The position numbers were made by a program, and so were the translations under genes. From NCBI GenBank assembly GCA_018195615.1, contig JAGTPG010000001.1, positions 620,001-684,000 on the forward strand: 64,000 nucleotides of DNA. Reading direction: 5' to 3'. The notes beneath the pieces were generated by a model. It was not told where the DNA came from. It made no database searches and worked only from the letters and a program-made list of their open reading frames with translations. Shown here piece by piece: positions 56,294 through 64,000 of this stretch. The stretch comes from Streptomyces tuirus. GTDB lineage: Bacteria; Actinomycetota; Actinomycetes; Streptomycetales; Streptomycetaceae. The stretch's first letter is position 1. Each line of letters opens with the position of its first letter.

Positions 56294-57309
56294 TCGGCGA
56301 GCCTCTCGGCGAGCTTGACGGCGACCTTCTCCGCGATCTGCTCGGCGAGCGCCGGGTTGGAGGCGACGGCGGAGGCGAGGGTGGCGATGTCCGCATCGGA
56401 CAGGTTGACGGCGCCCACGGCCCCTTCGAGGTTCCGGACGCGGGCGAGGGTCTCGCGGACGCCTTCCACCGTGGTCTGCACGGCGTACTTCGCGGTCCAC
56501 GTGTCGTTGACGACGGTCTTGCCGTCCGGGCCGTAGTAGTCGGGGTTGTTGTACGGGGGCCGGGCGGCGGGGATCTTGTCGGCGTACCAGATGCGGTGCA
56601 GGTCGCTGTTCTCGAGGACGCCTCCCCCGGCGATCAGCTTGTTGACGACCGCGTCGGCGATCTCGGCGGCGGTGGGCATGTCGTCCTCCTCGGGCGTGGT
56701 CGTGCCGGGGCTCCATCCGGCGGGATGCTTGAGGCGAGTGTCGACGTCCGTCCGGAAGGTGACCATGCTGAAGCTGGGGTCGATCTTGCGGCGGGTGCCT
56801 TCCTTGTGGCCGATCACCGAGTTGGCGGACCAGCCGTGCGCGCGGCAGATCGCTGCGGCCCACCGGACGGCCTGGTCGTACTGGACGTCCGGGTAGGGGT
56901 CCTTGCCGTTGCCAAGGTTCTCGATCTCGATGCCGTAGTAGTGGGCGTTGCCGTCGATGGGCTCTGCAGCGTCCGGCCGTGGGTGGGTCGCCGACTCGTG
57001 GACCACGGCGTTGTGCGCGTTCGCGGCGAACGTGCCCGCGTGGTTGGTGCGGCCGTAGCCGACGAGGGTGGCGGTGCCGTTCTTCGCCAGGTGGGTGTGG
57101 CAGAGCGGTCCGGGAAGTCCGGCGACGCCGTTGATGCACACGTTCAGGCTGTTGGAGCCGGCGGTGTGGTGGATGACGACACCGTTGACGCCGCCCCAGG
57201 GGCCCTTGTGGTTGCGGTTGTAAGTGCGCCAGCCAGGACGTTCGGTGACCTTGACGCCTTCTGCTCGGAGCGCGGCAATGAAGCGGTCCGCTGAGAGTGG
57301 TGTGGCCAT
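56290..57309 (-). CDS. Endolysin: N-acetylmuramoyl-L-alanine amidase (Amidase_2)
   Basis: 339 residues. The zinc-dependent amidase domain fills about 25-190: VVIHHTAGSNS (His47-His48), THLAKNGTATLVGYGRTNHAG, HYYGIEIENLG and VIGHKEGTRRKIDPSF. The C-terminal 100 residues (DMPTAAEIADAVVNKLIAGG, then VASNPALAEQIAEKVAVKLAE) look like a helical wall- or oligomer-binding tail. ATG at 57309 has GGAGG 5 nt upstream. It cuts the bond between muramic acid and L-alanine in peptidoglycan at host lysis. Confidence 0.92.
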   Translation of the reverse strand: MATPLSADRFIAALRAEGVKVTERPGWRTYNRNHKGPWGGVNGVVIHHTAGSNSLNVCINGVAGLPGPLCHTHLAKNGTATLVGYGRTNHAGTFAANAHNAVVHESATHPRPDAAEPIDGNAHYYGIEIENLGNGKDPYPDVQYDQAVRWAAAICRAHGWSANSVIGHKEGTRRKIDPSFSMVTFRTDVDTRLKHPAGWSPGTTTPEEDDMPTAAEIADAVVNKLIAGGGVLENSDLHRIWYADKIPAARPPYNNPDYYGPDGKTVVNDTWTAKYAVQTTVEGVRETLARVRNLEGAVGAVNLSDADIATLASAVASNPALAEQIAEKVAVKLAERLAE

Positions 57310-57329
57310 GGGGCCTCCGGTCGTGAAAG

Positions 57330-57344
57330 GCCCCATGCCGGGGC
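57330..57344. terminator. Short hairpin ahead of the endolysin gene
   Basis: GCCCC at 57330-57334 and GGGGC at 57340-57344; read leftward it is followed by CTTTC. Weak; may attenuate tail-gene transcription into the lysis genes. Confidence 0.3.
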
Positions 57345-57349
57345 GCGGG

Positions 57350-57940
57350 TCAGAAGACGGTGCGGAGGAACGTGACGTGCAGCCGCAGGTTGGTGCCATT
57401 GCCGATGTCGCCGCCTGCGGTGCGGAGGGTGACGATGCCGTCGACACCAACGACGAACCCGCCGTGAACAAAGCCGTTGTCCCAGCAGCCATTGATCGTG
57501 CTGTGCGTGGGCCGCCACGAGGTGGGGACGACGCAGCACACAGTGTCCGCGATGTTCCCGCCAGAGGCGTCGATGGTGCCCCCGGTGCGGGTCAGAAAGA
57601 TGTCGATGCTGGTGACACGACCCTGCCGGTGACCGAAGAAGTCATTCAGGGAGAAGCCGGCGCTGGCGGACAGTCCAGTGGTGCCCGTGACGAGGTCCGG
57701 TTCGGGTGTGATCCAGCCGGTGCCGTTCCAGATCTCGAAGGAGTTGGAGTCTTCCAGCCAGGTCGTCATTCCCTCGACGGGGGCGCTGAGTGTGGCGCCC
57801 CGCTCGGACGCCGAGGAGAACCGCATCACGGTGCGGGGGATGATCCCGTCGGCGAGCGCCTGGGAGGCGCCGGGGATGGACGGGGGGTCCGTCATCTGCC
57901 AGATCTGGACGTCCTGGCCGTACTGGTCGGGCGCGGTCAC
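57350..57940 (-). CDS. Phage tail-associated protein (196 aa)
   Basis: GTG at 57940. VTAPDQYGQDVQIWQMTDPP begins an N-terminal part with repeated aromatic residues, and WLEDSNSFEIWNGTGWITPEP is a pattern typical of phage tail or baseplate-attached beta proteins. The C-terminus (GNGTNLRLHVTFLRTVF) is beta-rich. Located between minor tail proteins and endolysin, so probably a distal tail or host-recognition part. Confidence 0.68.
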   Translation of the reverse strand: MTAPDQYGQDVQIWQMTDPPSIPGASQALADGIIPRTVMRFSSASERGATLSAPVEGMTTWLEDSNSFEIWNGTGWITPEPDLVTGTTGLSASAGFSLNDFFGHRQGRVTSIDIFLTRTGGTIDASGGNIADTVCCVVPTSWRPTHSTINGCWDNGFVHGGFVVGVDGIVTLRTAGGDIGNGTNLRLHVTFLRTVF

Positions 57941-57951
57941 GGGCCCCCCTC

Positions 57952-58224
57952 TCAGGTTGCGAGTTTGCCGAGGACGGCCCAGTTGCCGTTGCCGAAGTCG
58001 GCGAGGACGACGAGGTCTCCGTCGGCGGGTGTGGTGTAGGAGGCGAGGCGGCGGACCTGCATGTCGCCGTCGACTTCGACGAGGCCGCCTGTGAGGACGT
58101 CGGTGACGGTGGCGAGCATGAGGCCAGCGCGCCGCACGCTGGGCGTGTTCTGTCCGGCGCGGACGGCTTCGTCGGCCTGGTATTGGGCGTACTCGCGGGC
58201 GTGCGCGTGCATGCTCTGGGTCAC
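57952..58224 (-). CDS. Small tail-associated protein (90 aa)
   Basis: GTG at 58224 with GGAGGA upstream, overlapping the preceding stop. The C-terminal half forms an OB-like beta unit (MLATVTDVLTGGLVEVDGDMQVRRL, then ADGDLVVLADFGNGNWAVLGKL), as in spike or hub adaptor domains. The N-terminus is helical (AREYAQYQADEAVRAG). Confidence 0.68.
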   Translation of the reverse strand: MTQSMHAHAREYAQYQADEAVRAGQNTPSVRRAGLMLATVTDVLTGGLVEVDGDMQVRRLASYTTPADGDLVVLADFGNGNWAVLGKLAT

Positions 58225-59312
58225 GCGTCCTCCTTCGCGCTGATCGTCGAGATGGGGAAGTCGCCTCCGATGTCGAGTGGCACGGAGAAGCTCGCGGCTT
58301 GGTGGAGTTCGCGGCTGTCGTCCTCGTGCAGCACCCGGATGACGTCGCCCGGTTCGAGTGCCGGGTTCGGCAGCGAGGAGATGTCGCCGGAGGCGTTGGG
58401 CGCCTTGGCTTCGGCGAGCTTCAGCCGGGCGGCGTTCTGGCAGGCCGCGAGCGTGGTCAGGGTGGATGAGCTGTAGAAGAGGGGCCGGCGGCCGTAGGGC
58501 CCGTTCCAGTAGGTGGGGCTGTTGGGGTCGCTGTCGGTGGCCAGGTAGGAGACGGGCGCGACGGTGTCGCTCGTGCTTTCGCCGCGGGCCAGCACGCCGT
58601 TGTGGACGCCGTCGCTGGTCATGGCCCGGCTGCCGGAGATGTACACGCCGCCCTCGGTGGCCTCCACTGCCCACACGGGGTCGGCGGTTGTGAGGTCCGG
58701 CAGGACGCGGATGATGAACACGCCGTCGGCGTTGGCGTACACCTCGGCGCCCGCCGCGGCGGCGATCTCTTGGCAGCCCGCCCACGGATCGCCCTCAATG
58801 TCGAAGGTGCGAGGGCCGATGGCGACGTCGTCGATGAGGCTGATGACGTCGGCGTTGAGGATGCTGCGGCGGATCAGGGACGTGATGGCGGTGACGACCG
58901 TGCCGGACGCCCGGTAGCGGGTGGTGAACTTGTCGTCCTGGACGACCGCCTCAAGGCCTTTTCCCTGGAGCGTTACCGGCCCCTCGGACACGTCGCCGTC
59001 GACGGAGTCCAGGCGGAACAGCCCGAGCGGCACGAGTTCCTGGCTGCCGTCGCCGTACTCGACTCCGCGTGAGACGCGCAGCCGGGCACCGTAGGTGGCG
59101 AGCTGATCGGACGGTGAGCGCGGTATCAGGGCGGGGTCGGGGCAGGTGACGGTGCAGGTGCGGCGGATCGCCTGGCTGCGATCCACGGTCACCGACCCGC
59201 CGATGTGCGGCAGGTCGATGACCTCGCCCGTCGTCAGGAACAGCTGCACCTGCGTGGCCACCCCGTGCGACTCGGCGAGCCGGGCGAGGAACCGTTCCGA
59301 GACGGGGTACAT
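58221..59312 (-). CDS. Minor tail protein, DUF5047 family
   Basis: 363 residues beginning MYPVSERFLARLAESHGVAT, the typical DUF5047 opening, with GGSVTVDRSQAIRRTCTVTC and LVPLGLFRLDSVD. Later segments (VFIIRVLPDLT, SDTVAPVSYLATDSDPNSP, ALEPGDVIRVLH) resemble hub or baseplate proteins. It follows the large minor tail protein. Confidence 0.85.
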   Translation of the reverse strand: MYPVSERFLARLAESHGVATQVQLFLTTGEVIDLPHIGGSVTVDRSQAIRRTCTVTCPDPALIPRSPSDQLATYGARLRVSRGVEYGDGSQELVPLGLFRLDSVDGDVSEGPVTLQGKGLEAVVQDDKFTTRYRASGTVVTAITSLIRRSILNADVISLIDDVAIGPRTFDIEGDPWAGCQEIAAAAGAEVYANADGVFIIRVLPDLTTADPVWAVEATEGGVYISGSRAMTSDGVHNGVLARGESTSDTVAPVSYLATDSDPNSPTYWNGPYGRRPLFYSSSTLTTLAACQNAARLKLAEAKAPNASGDISSLPNPALEPGDVIRVLHEDDSRELHQAASFSVPLDIGGDFPISTISAKEDA

Positions 59313-59315
59313 CGA

Positions 59316-61544
59316 TCACCCCCGGCGGTCGAGCAGCAGGTCCTCGGATGTGGCGTACACGTCCAGCAGGTCGGCGCAGGTGGCGAACTCGGTGACGACG
59401 TCCTGGCAGGTTCTGCCGCCCGAGCCGTTCACGCCGATCGTGACCGGCATGTCCTGCTCGGTGAGCGGCAACGTCCACGCCCGCCACTGTTCCTGGGCGA
59501 GCGGGCTGACGCGCGCACGACTCACCTGGCCGACGCTGACGTAGGTGTCGTTCTCGCCCATGCCGGGGGCCACTTGCCACAGCAGCGTGTTCCCGGGGCT
59601 GAGAAGCAGATCCAGGGCCTTCCTTTCCTCGTCGGAGCGCGTCCATACACTGAGGTCACCCTCTGGCCCACCTCGGATGCCGCTCAGGATGACGGCGTTC
59701 CGCCTGTTTCGGACGCGGTGTGTCGCCTGCTCTATCGGTTCGCTCCAGTCGGGCGGCTTGTTGACCAGCACCCGCAGGTTGCGCTGCGGGTTGCCCGGGT
59801 CTTTCAGCCAGGCCTCGTTGATGTCGGCCAGGACGAGAGTGACCGCCGCTGAGGAGCGGGTGGATGCCACGCTGCCGTCCGCGTTGCGGATCACGATGCT
59901 GTAGGCGACCGCTATACCGAACGGTGCTTCGTGGTCCTCGATGATGAGCAGGTCCGACGTGATGGGCTGCATATCGATCAGCCCGCTGGTTCCGCGCACC
60001 AGCGTGCGGGACCCGTCGGCGGCCGTGCGGTAGAGCGACAGGTAGAAGTCGACAGGCAGTTCGCGCAGGGTGAGTGTGATGTAGCCGTCGTCGGAGTGCG
60101 CCTCGACGGCGGTCTGCGGCAGCACCTCCCACAGCGTCACCAGGTCCACGTGCAGCACGCTCGCCGTTGCGGACGCCGTGGCCACCAGCTCGATCGCCGC
60201 CTGCGTCGCCCCGGCAGGGGCAACGGCGTCGGATGGCATGGCATACCAGGAGGAGCCCGGCACGTCATAGGTGACGCCGGTGCTCGCCCCCAGGTCCGCA
60301 TTCGCTGCGTCGTACCAGCGGATGCGGACGCCCACGTTGTCCCACGTGCCCGCGTCGGGGTGGGCGAGGATCTGCGCCCTCCAGTTCACGCCCTCCGTCA
60401 CCGGGAACTTCGCGGAGCGGACAGTGGAGGCGGTGGCGGTGCTGCTGGTGATGGCCAGCGAGTAGGCGCCCTCGAAGAACGAGTCGCCCCACGGGCTGGT
60501 GCGGGCGAGCGTCGCCACACCGGACGCCACAGTCCACCCGGCGATGCCCTGCTCGAAGCTCCCGTCCGCGTAGGGCACGACCGTGCCGGCCTGCAGGGCG
60601 GGCGCGATGCCGATGACGATGGTCTCCAGCCGCAGCACCTGCCCAGCAGACGCGCCATCGAGTCCCGCGGCAAGCGAGCAGGTGGCCGCGTTGGCCGGGG
60701 CGACGGCGGAGACCCGCTGCCGGTACATGCCCGTCGCCGGCGTTGGCGGCGCCAACGTGCTGCGGGTGGCCTGGATCTGGTTGGCGTTGGAGTCGTAGAA
60801 ACGCAACTCGATCCACGCCGTCGACGCGACCGTCGGCGGCTGCATGTAGGCGTAGGCCAGGTACTCCTGGCCCGGCGTGACCGTCGGCCGGTCCACGGAC
60901 AGGATGGAGGCGTTGCCCGCGGCGACGGCGGTCATCGCCAGCGTCTGGCCGCCCGCGACGTAGTTGGTGACCGCCCAGTTCATCACCGGCACCTGGCGGG
61001 AGATGCCGGCGTTGACGACGGGCGTCCAGCCGGAAGCATCCACCTCCGAGCTTTCGGTGTTGAACGGCAGGAGGTTACCGACGGTCCTGATCGGCAAGCC
61101 GAGGTAAATGTTCTCCCAGAAGTGGGAGACCGACGCCCCGGCCTCCGTCGACGACAGCAGCACCTGCGCCTGCGTCGCGCCGGCCGGAGCCGGGCCCGCG
61201 ACCGACACGCGATGCCATCCCGCCGACGCAGTCATCGTCGTCAACGACCAGGTGACCGACAGTTCCGTCGCGCCAGCCATCCACCGGATACCGATCCGCT
61301 CCGTGCTCACGCCCGCCGTGTCCGCGAACGCGTAGTACGTCGTCCCGGCCACGATGGGATAGCTGGAGACGGTGCGGGCCTGCATCTCCCCCGCCGCCAC
61401 TGACCGGACCGACAGGCAGCCCAGCCCGCCGGTCCTTCCGCCGGTGCCCATGAGGATCGTGCAGTTGAGTTTGCTGGTCCACCCGCTGGTGTTCGGGTCG
61501 ATGGTCTCCGTCGTCGGGCTGAGGAAATTGCCGGGGATCGGCAT
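59316..61544 (-). CDS. Large minor tail protein with repeated jelly-roll modules
   Basis: 742 residues. Three related modules occupy roughly 15-150, 160-310 and 320-475. Each has a GW-type opening and a closing pattern of the form VAPAGATQAxxxL (AGPAPAGATQAQVLL, VAPANAATCSL, VAPAGATQAAIEL). These look like CBM4/9-like carbohydrate-binding jelly rolls. The remaining part (about 520-742) is fibronectin- and baseplate-like (GSVASTRSSAAVTLVLADI, then WRAWTLPLTEQDMPVTIG). ATG at 61544 overlaps the tape-measure stop. Probably a host-surface adhesin of the tail tip. Confidence 0.8.
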   Translation of the reverse strand: MPIPGNFLSPTTETIDPNTSGWTSKLNCTILMGTGGRTGGLGCLSVRSVAAGEMQARTVSSYPIVAGTTYYAFADTAGVSTERIGIRWMAGATELSVTWSLTTMTASAGWHRVSVAGPAPAGATQAQVLLSSTEAGASVSHFWENIYLGLPIRTVGNLLPFNTESSEVDASGWTPVVNAGISRQVPVMNWAVTNYVAGGQTLAMTAVAAGNASILSVDRPTVTPGQEYLAYAYMQPPTVASTAWIELRFYDSNANQIQATRSTLAPPTPATGMYRQRVSAVAPANAATCSLAAGLDGASAGQVLRLETIVIGIAPALQAGTVVPYADGSFEQGIAGWTVASGVATLARTSPWGDSFFEGAYSLAITSSTATASTVRSAKFPVTEGVNWRAQILAHPDAGTWDNVGVRIRWYDAANADLGASTGVTYDVPGSSWYAMPSDAVAPAGATQAAIELVATASATASVLHVDLVTLWEVLPQTAVEAHSDDGYITLTLRELPVDFYLSLYRTAADGSRTLVRGTSGLIDMQPITSDLLIIEDHEAPFGIAVAYSIVIRNADGSVASTRSSAAVTLVLADINEAWLKDPGNPQRNLRVLVNKPPDWSEPIEQATHRVRNRRNAVILSGIRGGPEGDLSVWTRSDEERKALDLLLSPGNTLLWQVAPGMGENDTYVSVGQVSRARVSPLAQEQWRAWTLPLTEQDMPVTIGVNGSGGRTCQDVVTEFATCADLLDVYATSEDLLLDRRG

Positions 61545-64000
61545 CAGGGCCTCCTCCCGCCACGGCCAGCAGCCATCACCAGACGATCCCGCTCCATGAC
61601 CACCTGCTGCGCCTCACCTCGCACCTTGCCGAGAAACTCGCCGCTGTCGAGGTACAGGTCGCCCTCGAAGTGGCCTGTGCCGCCGGCTGCGGCGAGGCTG
61701 GTCATGGTCCGCCACTGAGCGGGCGTGAGTACCGCCTCCGGCTGTCGCAGGTTGTTCACACCGATCTGCCCGGGTCCGAGCCACCCGCCCGAGTCGTATC
61801 CGCCGGGCCGGTTGTAGGCGCGTGGCAGGCTGCCGTACCTCGACAACGCATACCGCATGGAGGCGTACACGTTGGCCAGCGGGTTGGTGCTGACGCCGTA
61901 GGAGAACGGGCCTGTGTTGCGGAACCGCCCCGCATACGCGCGGAACGTCGGCCCGATGACCTGCATGAGGCCGACGCTGGGAGTGCCTGCCTTCCAGTTG
62001 GAGTCCCAGCGGTTGACGATGTTCGGGTCGCCGCCAGACTCCTGATTCATCCGCCTGAGTGTCGTGTTGGCGAGGCTGGTGGGCTGGCCGACCAGGCCGA
62101 GCGCCTGATTGACGACGCCCCGCCACCGCTGAACACCCTTGCCGCCAGACCCGGAGCCGCCTCCTGTCAGGTACGGCATCGGGTCCACGGGCTTGCCGTT
62201 GATCCGCGCCTCCAGGTGGAGGTGCGGGCCGGTGACGTTGCCGGTGGCGCCGACGCGGCCGATCGTCTGGCCGGCCTGGACAGCCCCGTCGCGCTTGACC
62301 ATCGCGGACAGGTGGGCGTACAGGGACTGCAGCCCGTGCCCGTGGTTGATCAGGATGTGGTTGCCGTAGGGGCCGCCGGAGCGGGCGGAGGCGATCTGCC
62401 CGTTGGCGACGGCGTGCACGGCCTTGCCGACCGCGGCCGGGAAGTCGAGGCCGGTGTGGCGGCCGGACGACCACATGCGGCCCGGCACACCGAAGCGGGT
62501 CCCGTAGGCGGCGTCGACGGGCTTGACCCACTGGCCGCCACCCATCTGGGAGTCCTCGGATCCCTTGATGAAGGCGAGGGCCTTGTTCAGCAGCGACGTC
62601 GGCAGCGCCTTGGCGAGCGCCCCGAACCCCTTCGTGCCGCCAGGGATTCGGCTGATGAGGTCCCGGATGGGTTTGGCGGCGAGCTGGGCGGCCTTGTAGA
62701 CGCCGCCGAGGATCCAGTCCTTGCCCTTGCTGACGAGGTTGCCGAGCTTGTCGAGGGTGCCGCCGAACCAGTCGTCGATGCCGCCGTGGTGGCCGACGAT
62801 GCCGCCTTCGGCGTAGCCGAGGAGGCGGCGTACCGCGCCGGTGCCGCCGCGGTTGCCCGCGTCGTTGAGGGCGTGGATGGTGCCCGGTCCGATGCCGCGG
62901 ACGACCTCGGGTACGAGGACGCCTTCGCCGGAGCGCATCGGGGTGAGGACGTCGTCCCGCTTGCGGGACTGGTAGCCGGGCAGGACGCCGCCGCGCGCCC
63001 AGCCCTTGGGCTTGAACGCGGGCAGCTTGTCGATGGGCAGGACCTTGGCTGCGGCGTTCCACAGGCCGCGCACGCCTTGGTTGTAGACGACGTCGATGAC
63101 CCACTTGATGGGCGCCTTCGTCGCGTTCTTGATTTTGTTCCAGGCGGTGGAGATGCCCTTCCGTGCCGCCTCGAACGCGCCGATCAGCTTGTCCTTCAGT
63201 GTCGTTGCCCAGCCGGGCACGGTCTTCGTGAAGAAGTCGCGGATCGGATACAGGATGTTCTTCTTGATCCAGGTCCATACGGAGCTGATGCCGTTGCGCA
63301 TCGTCAGGTACGCGCCGATGACGCGGAAGCCGAGCATCCTTGCCCAGCTCGGGATGAGCACCGTGAAGAACGTCTTGATCGGGTTGAAGATCTTGTCTCG
63401 GATGAAGGACCAGGCGGTGGAGATGCCGACCCGGATGCCGCTCCACACGGGCAGTATCACCCTGTCGCGGAGCCAGATCATTGCCGGGCCGAGCCGGTCA
63501 GCAACCCACCCGATCAGCGACGCAACGATCTTGACGAGGCTGGTTACCCAGCCGATCACCGTCTTCAAGGCTCCCGCCAGGAGCCCGACGAGGAACCCGG
63601 CGAGCTGCAACAGCGGCGGCAGAAGCCACGACAGCACCTTCACCGCGAGCTCCAGCACCAGCGCCACGATCTTCGCCAGGGACGGGATGATCGGGATCAG
63701 CGCCAGAGTGAGCTGCACGAACGACGGCATCAACTGAATGAGCAGGCCCGTCGCCAGAGACACTACCTGGCCCACAAGCTGACCGATCAGCGGCCACAGC
63801 GGCTCCAGCGCCTCGAACAGGATCAGCACAGCCTGCGTCAGCGGCGGCAGCGCCTGCGCGAGCAGCCCCGCGAACGTCCTGGCCAGGTCGGCCACCACCG
63901 GCGCGAGGCTGGCCATGACCGGGGCTAGCGCGCGGCCGATCTCGGCCGCGATGCCGACGATCGGCGGCAGCAGCTGCACCGCCGCCTCAGCGATCGTGCC
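61544..64000 (-). CDS. Tail tape-measure protein, C-terminal part, with M23 and transglycosylase domains
   Basis: The frame is open to the right edge, so the N-terminus is missing; at least 818 residues are present. The right half is a hydrophobic helical region (VSLATGLLIQLMPSFVQLTLALIP) and Trp-rich repeats such as IWLRDRVILPVWSGIRVGISTAW and SVWTWIKKNI. An M23 peptidase domain follows (GRHTGLDFP, HILINHGHG, then the HLHLE zinc motif). A lytic-transglycosylase domain comes last (MNQESGGDPNIVN with the catalytic Glu, SVGLMQVIGPTF, YGSLPRAYN). It sets tail length and probably opens peptidoglycan during DNA injection. Confidence 0.93.
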   Translation of the reverse strand, partial: GTIAEAAVQLLPPIVGIAAEIGRALAPVMASLAPVVADLARTFAGLLAQALPPLTQAVLILFEALEPLWPLIGQLVGQVVSLATGLLIQLMPSFVQLTLALIPIIPSLAKIVALVLELAVKVLSWLLPPLLQLAGFLVGLLAGALKTVIGWVTSLVKIVASLIGWVADRLGPAMIWLRDRVILPVWSGIRVGISTAWSFIRDKIFNPIKTFFTVLIPSWARMLGFRVIGAYLTMRNGISSVWTWIKKNILYPIRDFFTKTVPGWATTLKDKLIGAFEAARKGISTAWNKIKNATKAPIKWVIDVVYNQGVRGLWNAAAKVLPIDKLPAFKPKGWARGGVLPGYQSRKRDDVLTPMRSGEGVLVPEVVRGIGPGTIHALNDAGNRGGTGAVRRLLGYAEGGIVGHHGGIDDWFGGTLDKLGNLVSKGKDWILGGVYKAAQLAAKPIRDLISRIPGGTKGFGALAKALPTSLLNKALAFIKGSEDSQMGGGQWVKPVDAAYGTRFGVPGRMWSSGRHTGLDFPAAVGKAVHAVANGQIASARSGGPYGNHILINHGHGLQSLYAHLSAMVKRDGAVQAGQTIGRVGATGNVTGPHLHLEARINGKPVDPMPYLTGGGSGSGGKGVQRWRGVVNQALGLVGQPTSLANTTLRRMNQESGGDPNIVNRWDSNWKAGTPSVGLMQVIGPTFRAYAGRFRNTGPFSYGVSTNPLANVYASMRYALSRYGSLPRAYNRPGGYDSGGWLGPGQIGVNNLRQPEAVLTPAQWRTMTSLAAAGGTGHFEGDLYLDSGEFLGKVRGEAQQVVMERDRLVMAAGRGGRRP

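Larger units (their letters stand above)
45474..64000. mobile_element. Integrated siphovirus-like prophage (right end outside window)
   Basis: It contains a tyrosine integrase (51321-52376), regulators, small phage proteins, holin and endolysin, DUF5047 and other minor tail proteins and a tape-measure protein. Late genes run leftward. The left end interrupts the MHS transporter gene. Capsid, portal and terminase genes should lie right of the window. Apart from one frameshift the coding frames are intact, so it may be functional. Confidence 0.9.

Noticed and set aside
45474..64000. Conjugative element (ICE) instead of phage
   Set aside because: Tape-measure, DUF5047, holin and endolysin genes are present, while no FtsK-like transfer or replication gene is seen in the window.

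Overview
The window is high-GC actinobacterial DNA, almost certainly Streptomyces. Codon third positions are nearly all G/C, GTG starts are frequent, genes overlap by ATGA/GTGA, exported enzymes carry Tat signals, one gene holds a rare TTA codon, and an intergenic hairpin of a kind common in Streptomyces is present. Positions 1-45473 are chromosomal accessory metabolism. From about 45474 to the right edge is an integrated tailed phage.

Layout. (1) 1-15248, carbohydrate and phosphoester locus: GH38 fragment, GH4 glycosidase and DeoR regulator on the minus strand. Divergent from them are a PfkB sugar kinase, a binding-protein ABC importer (lipoprotein plus two permeases), a cytosolic alkaline-phosphatase-superfamily phosphodiesterase, a GH2 beta-galactosidase, two Tat-exported metal-dependent phosphoesterase-type proteins and a secreted protein with a TTA codon. 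(2) 15264-24047, CoA-dependent catabolic locus under PaaX, MarR and IclR regulators: acyl-CoA ligase, MaoC hydratase, amidohydrolase and SDR on one strand, MHS transporter and secreted alpha/beta hydrolase on the other. (3) 24064-28126, a minus-strand redox group: DUF2236/MpaB-like oxygenase, SDR, CrtI-like flavoprotein and SRPBCC protein. (4) 28362-30703, secreted GH16-CBM6 beta-glucanase behind a perfect 18-bp palindrome, then an AraC regulator. (5) 30861-39827, pentose-phosphate operon tkt-tal-zwf-opcA-pgi-gnd plus a histidine phosphatase. (6) 39885-41350, a membrane protein. (7) 41337-45476, probable shikimate/quinate catabolism: 3-dehydroshikimate dehydratase/HPPD-like fusion, aroE, TetR regulator and an MHS transporter cut off after 37 codons by the prophage.

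Prophage (45474-64000, right end outside the window): two GntR-type regulators, small phage proteins, a LexA-like winged helix, a DUF6233 protein, a tyrosine integrase, two 3'-5' exonucleases, a collagen-like membrane protein, holin candidates, an amidase endolysin, minor tail proteins and a tape-measure protein carrying M23 and lytic-transglycosylase domains.

Two features stand out. First, the HPPD-like enzyme carries an in-frame minisatellite of six 45-bp units in the linker between its two C-terminal halves. Second, at least 15 genes are broken by about 20 frameshifts, nearly all explained by one missing G or C, mostly in a short G/C run. These look like sequencing or assembly undercalls rather than decay, so the affected genes are annotated here as CDS with the frameshift noted.
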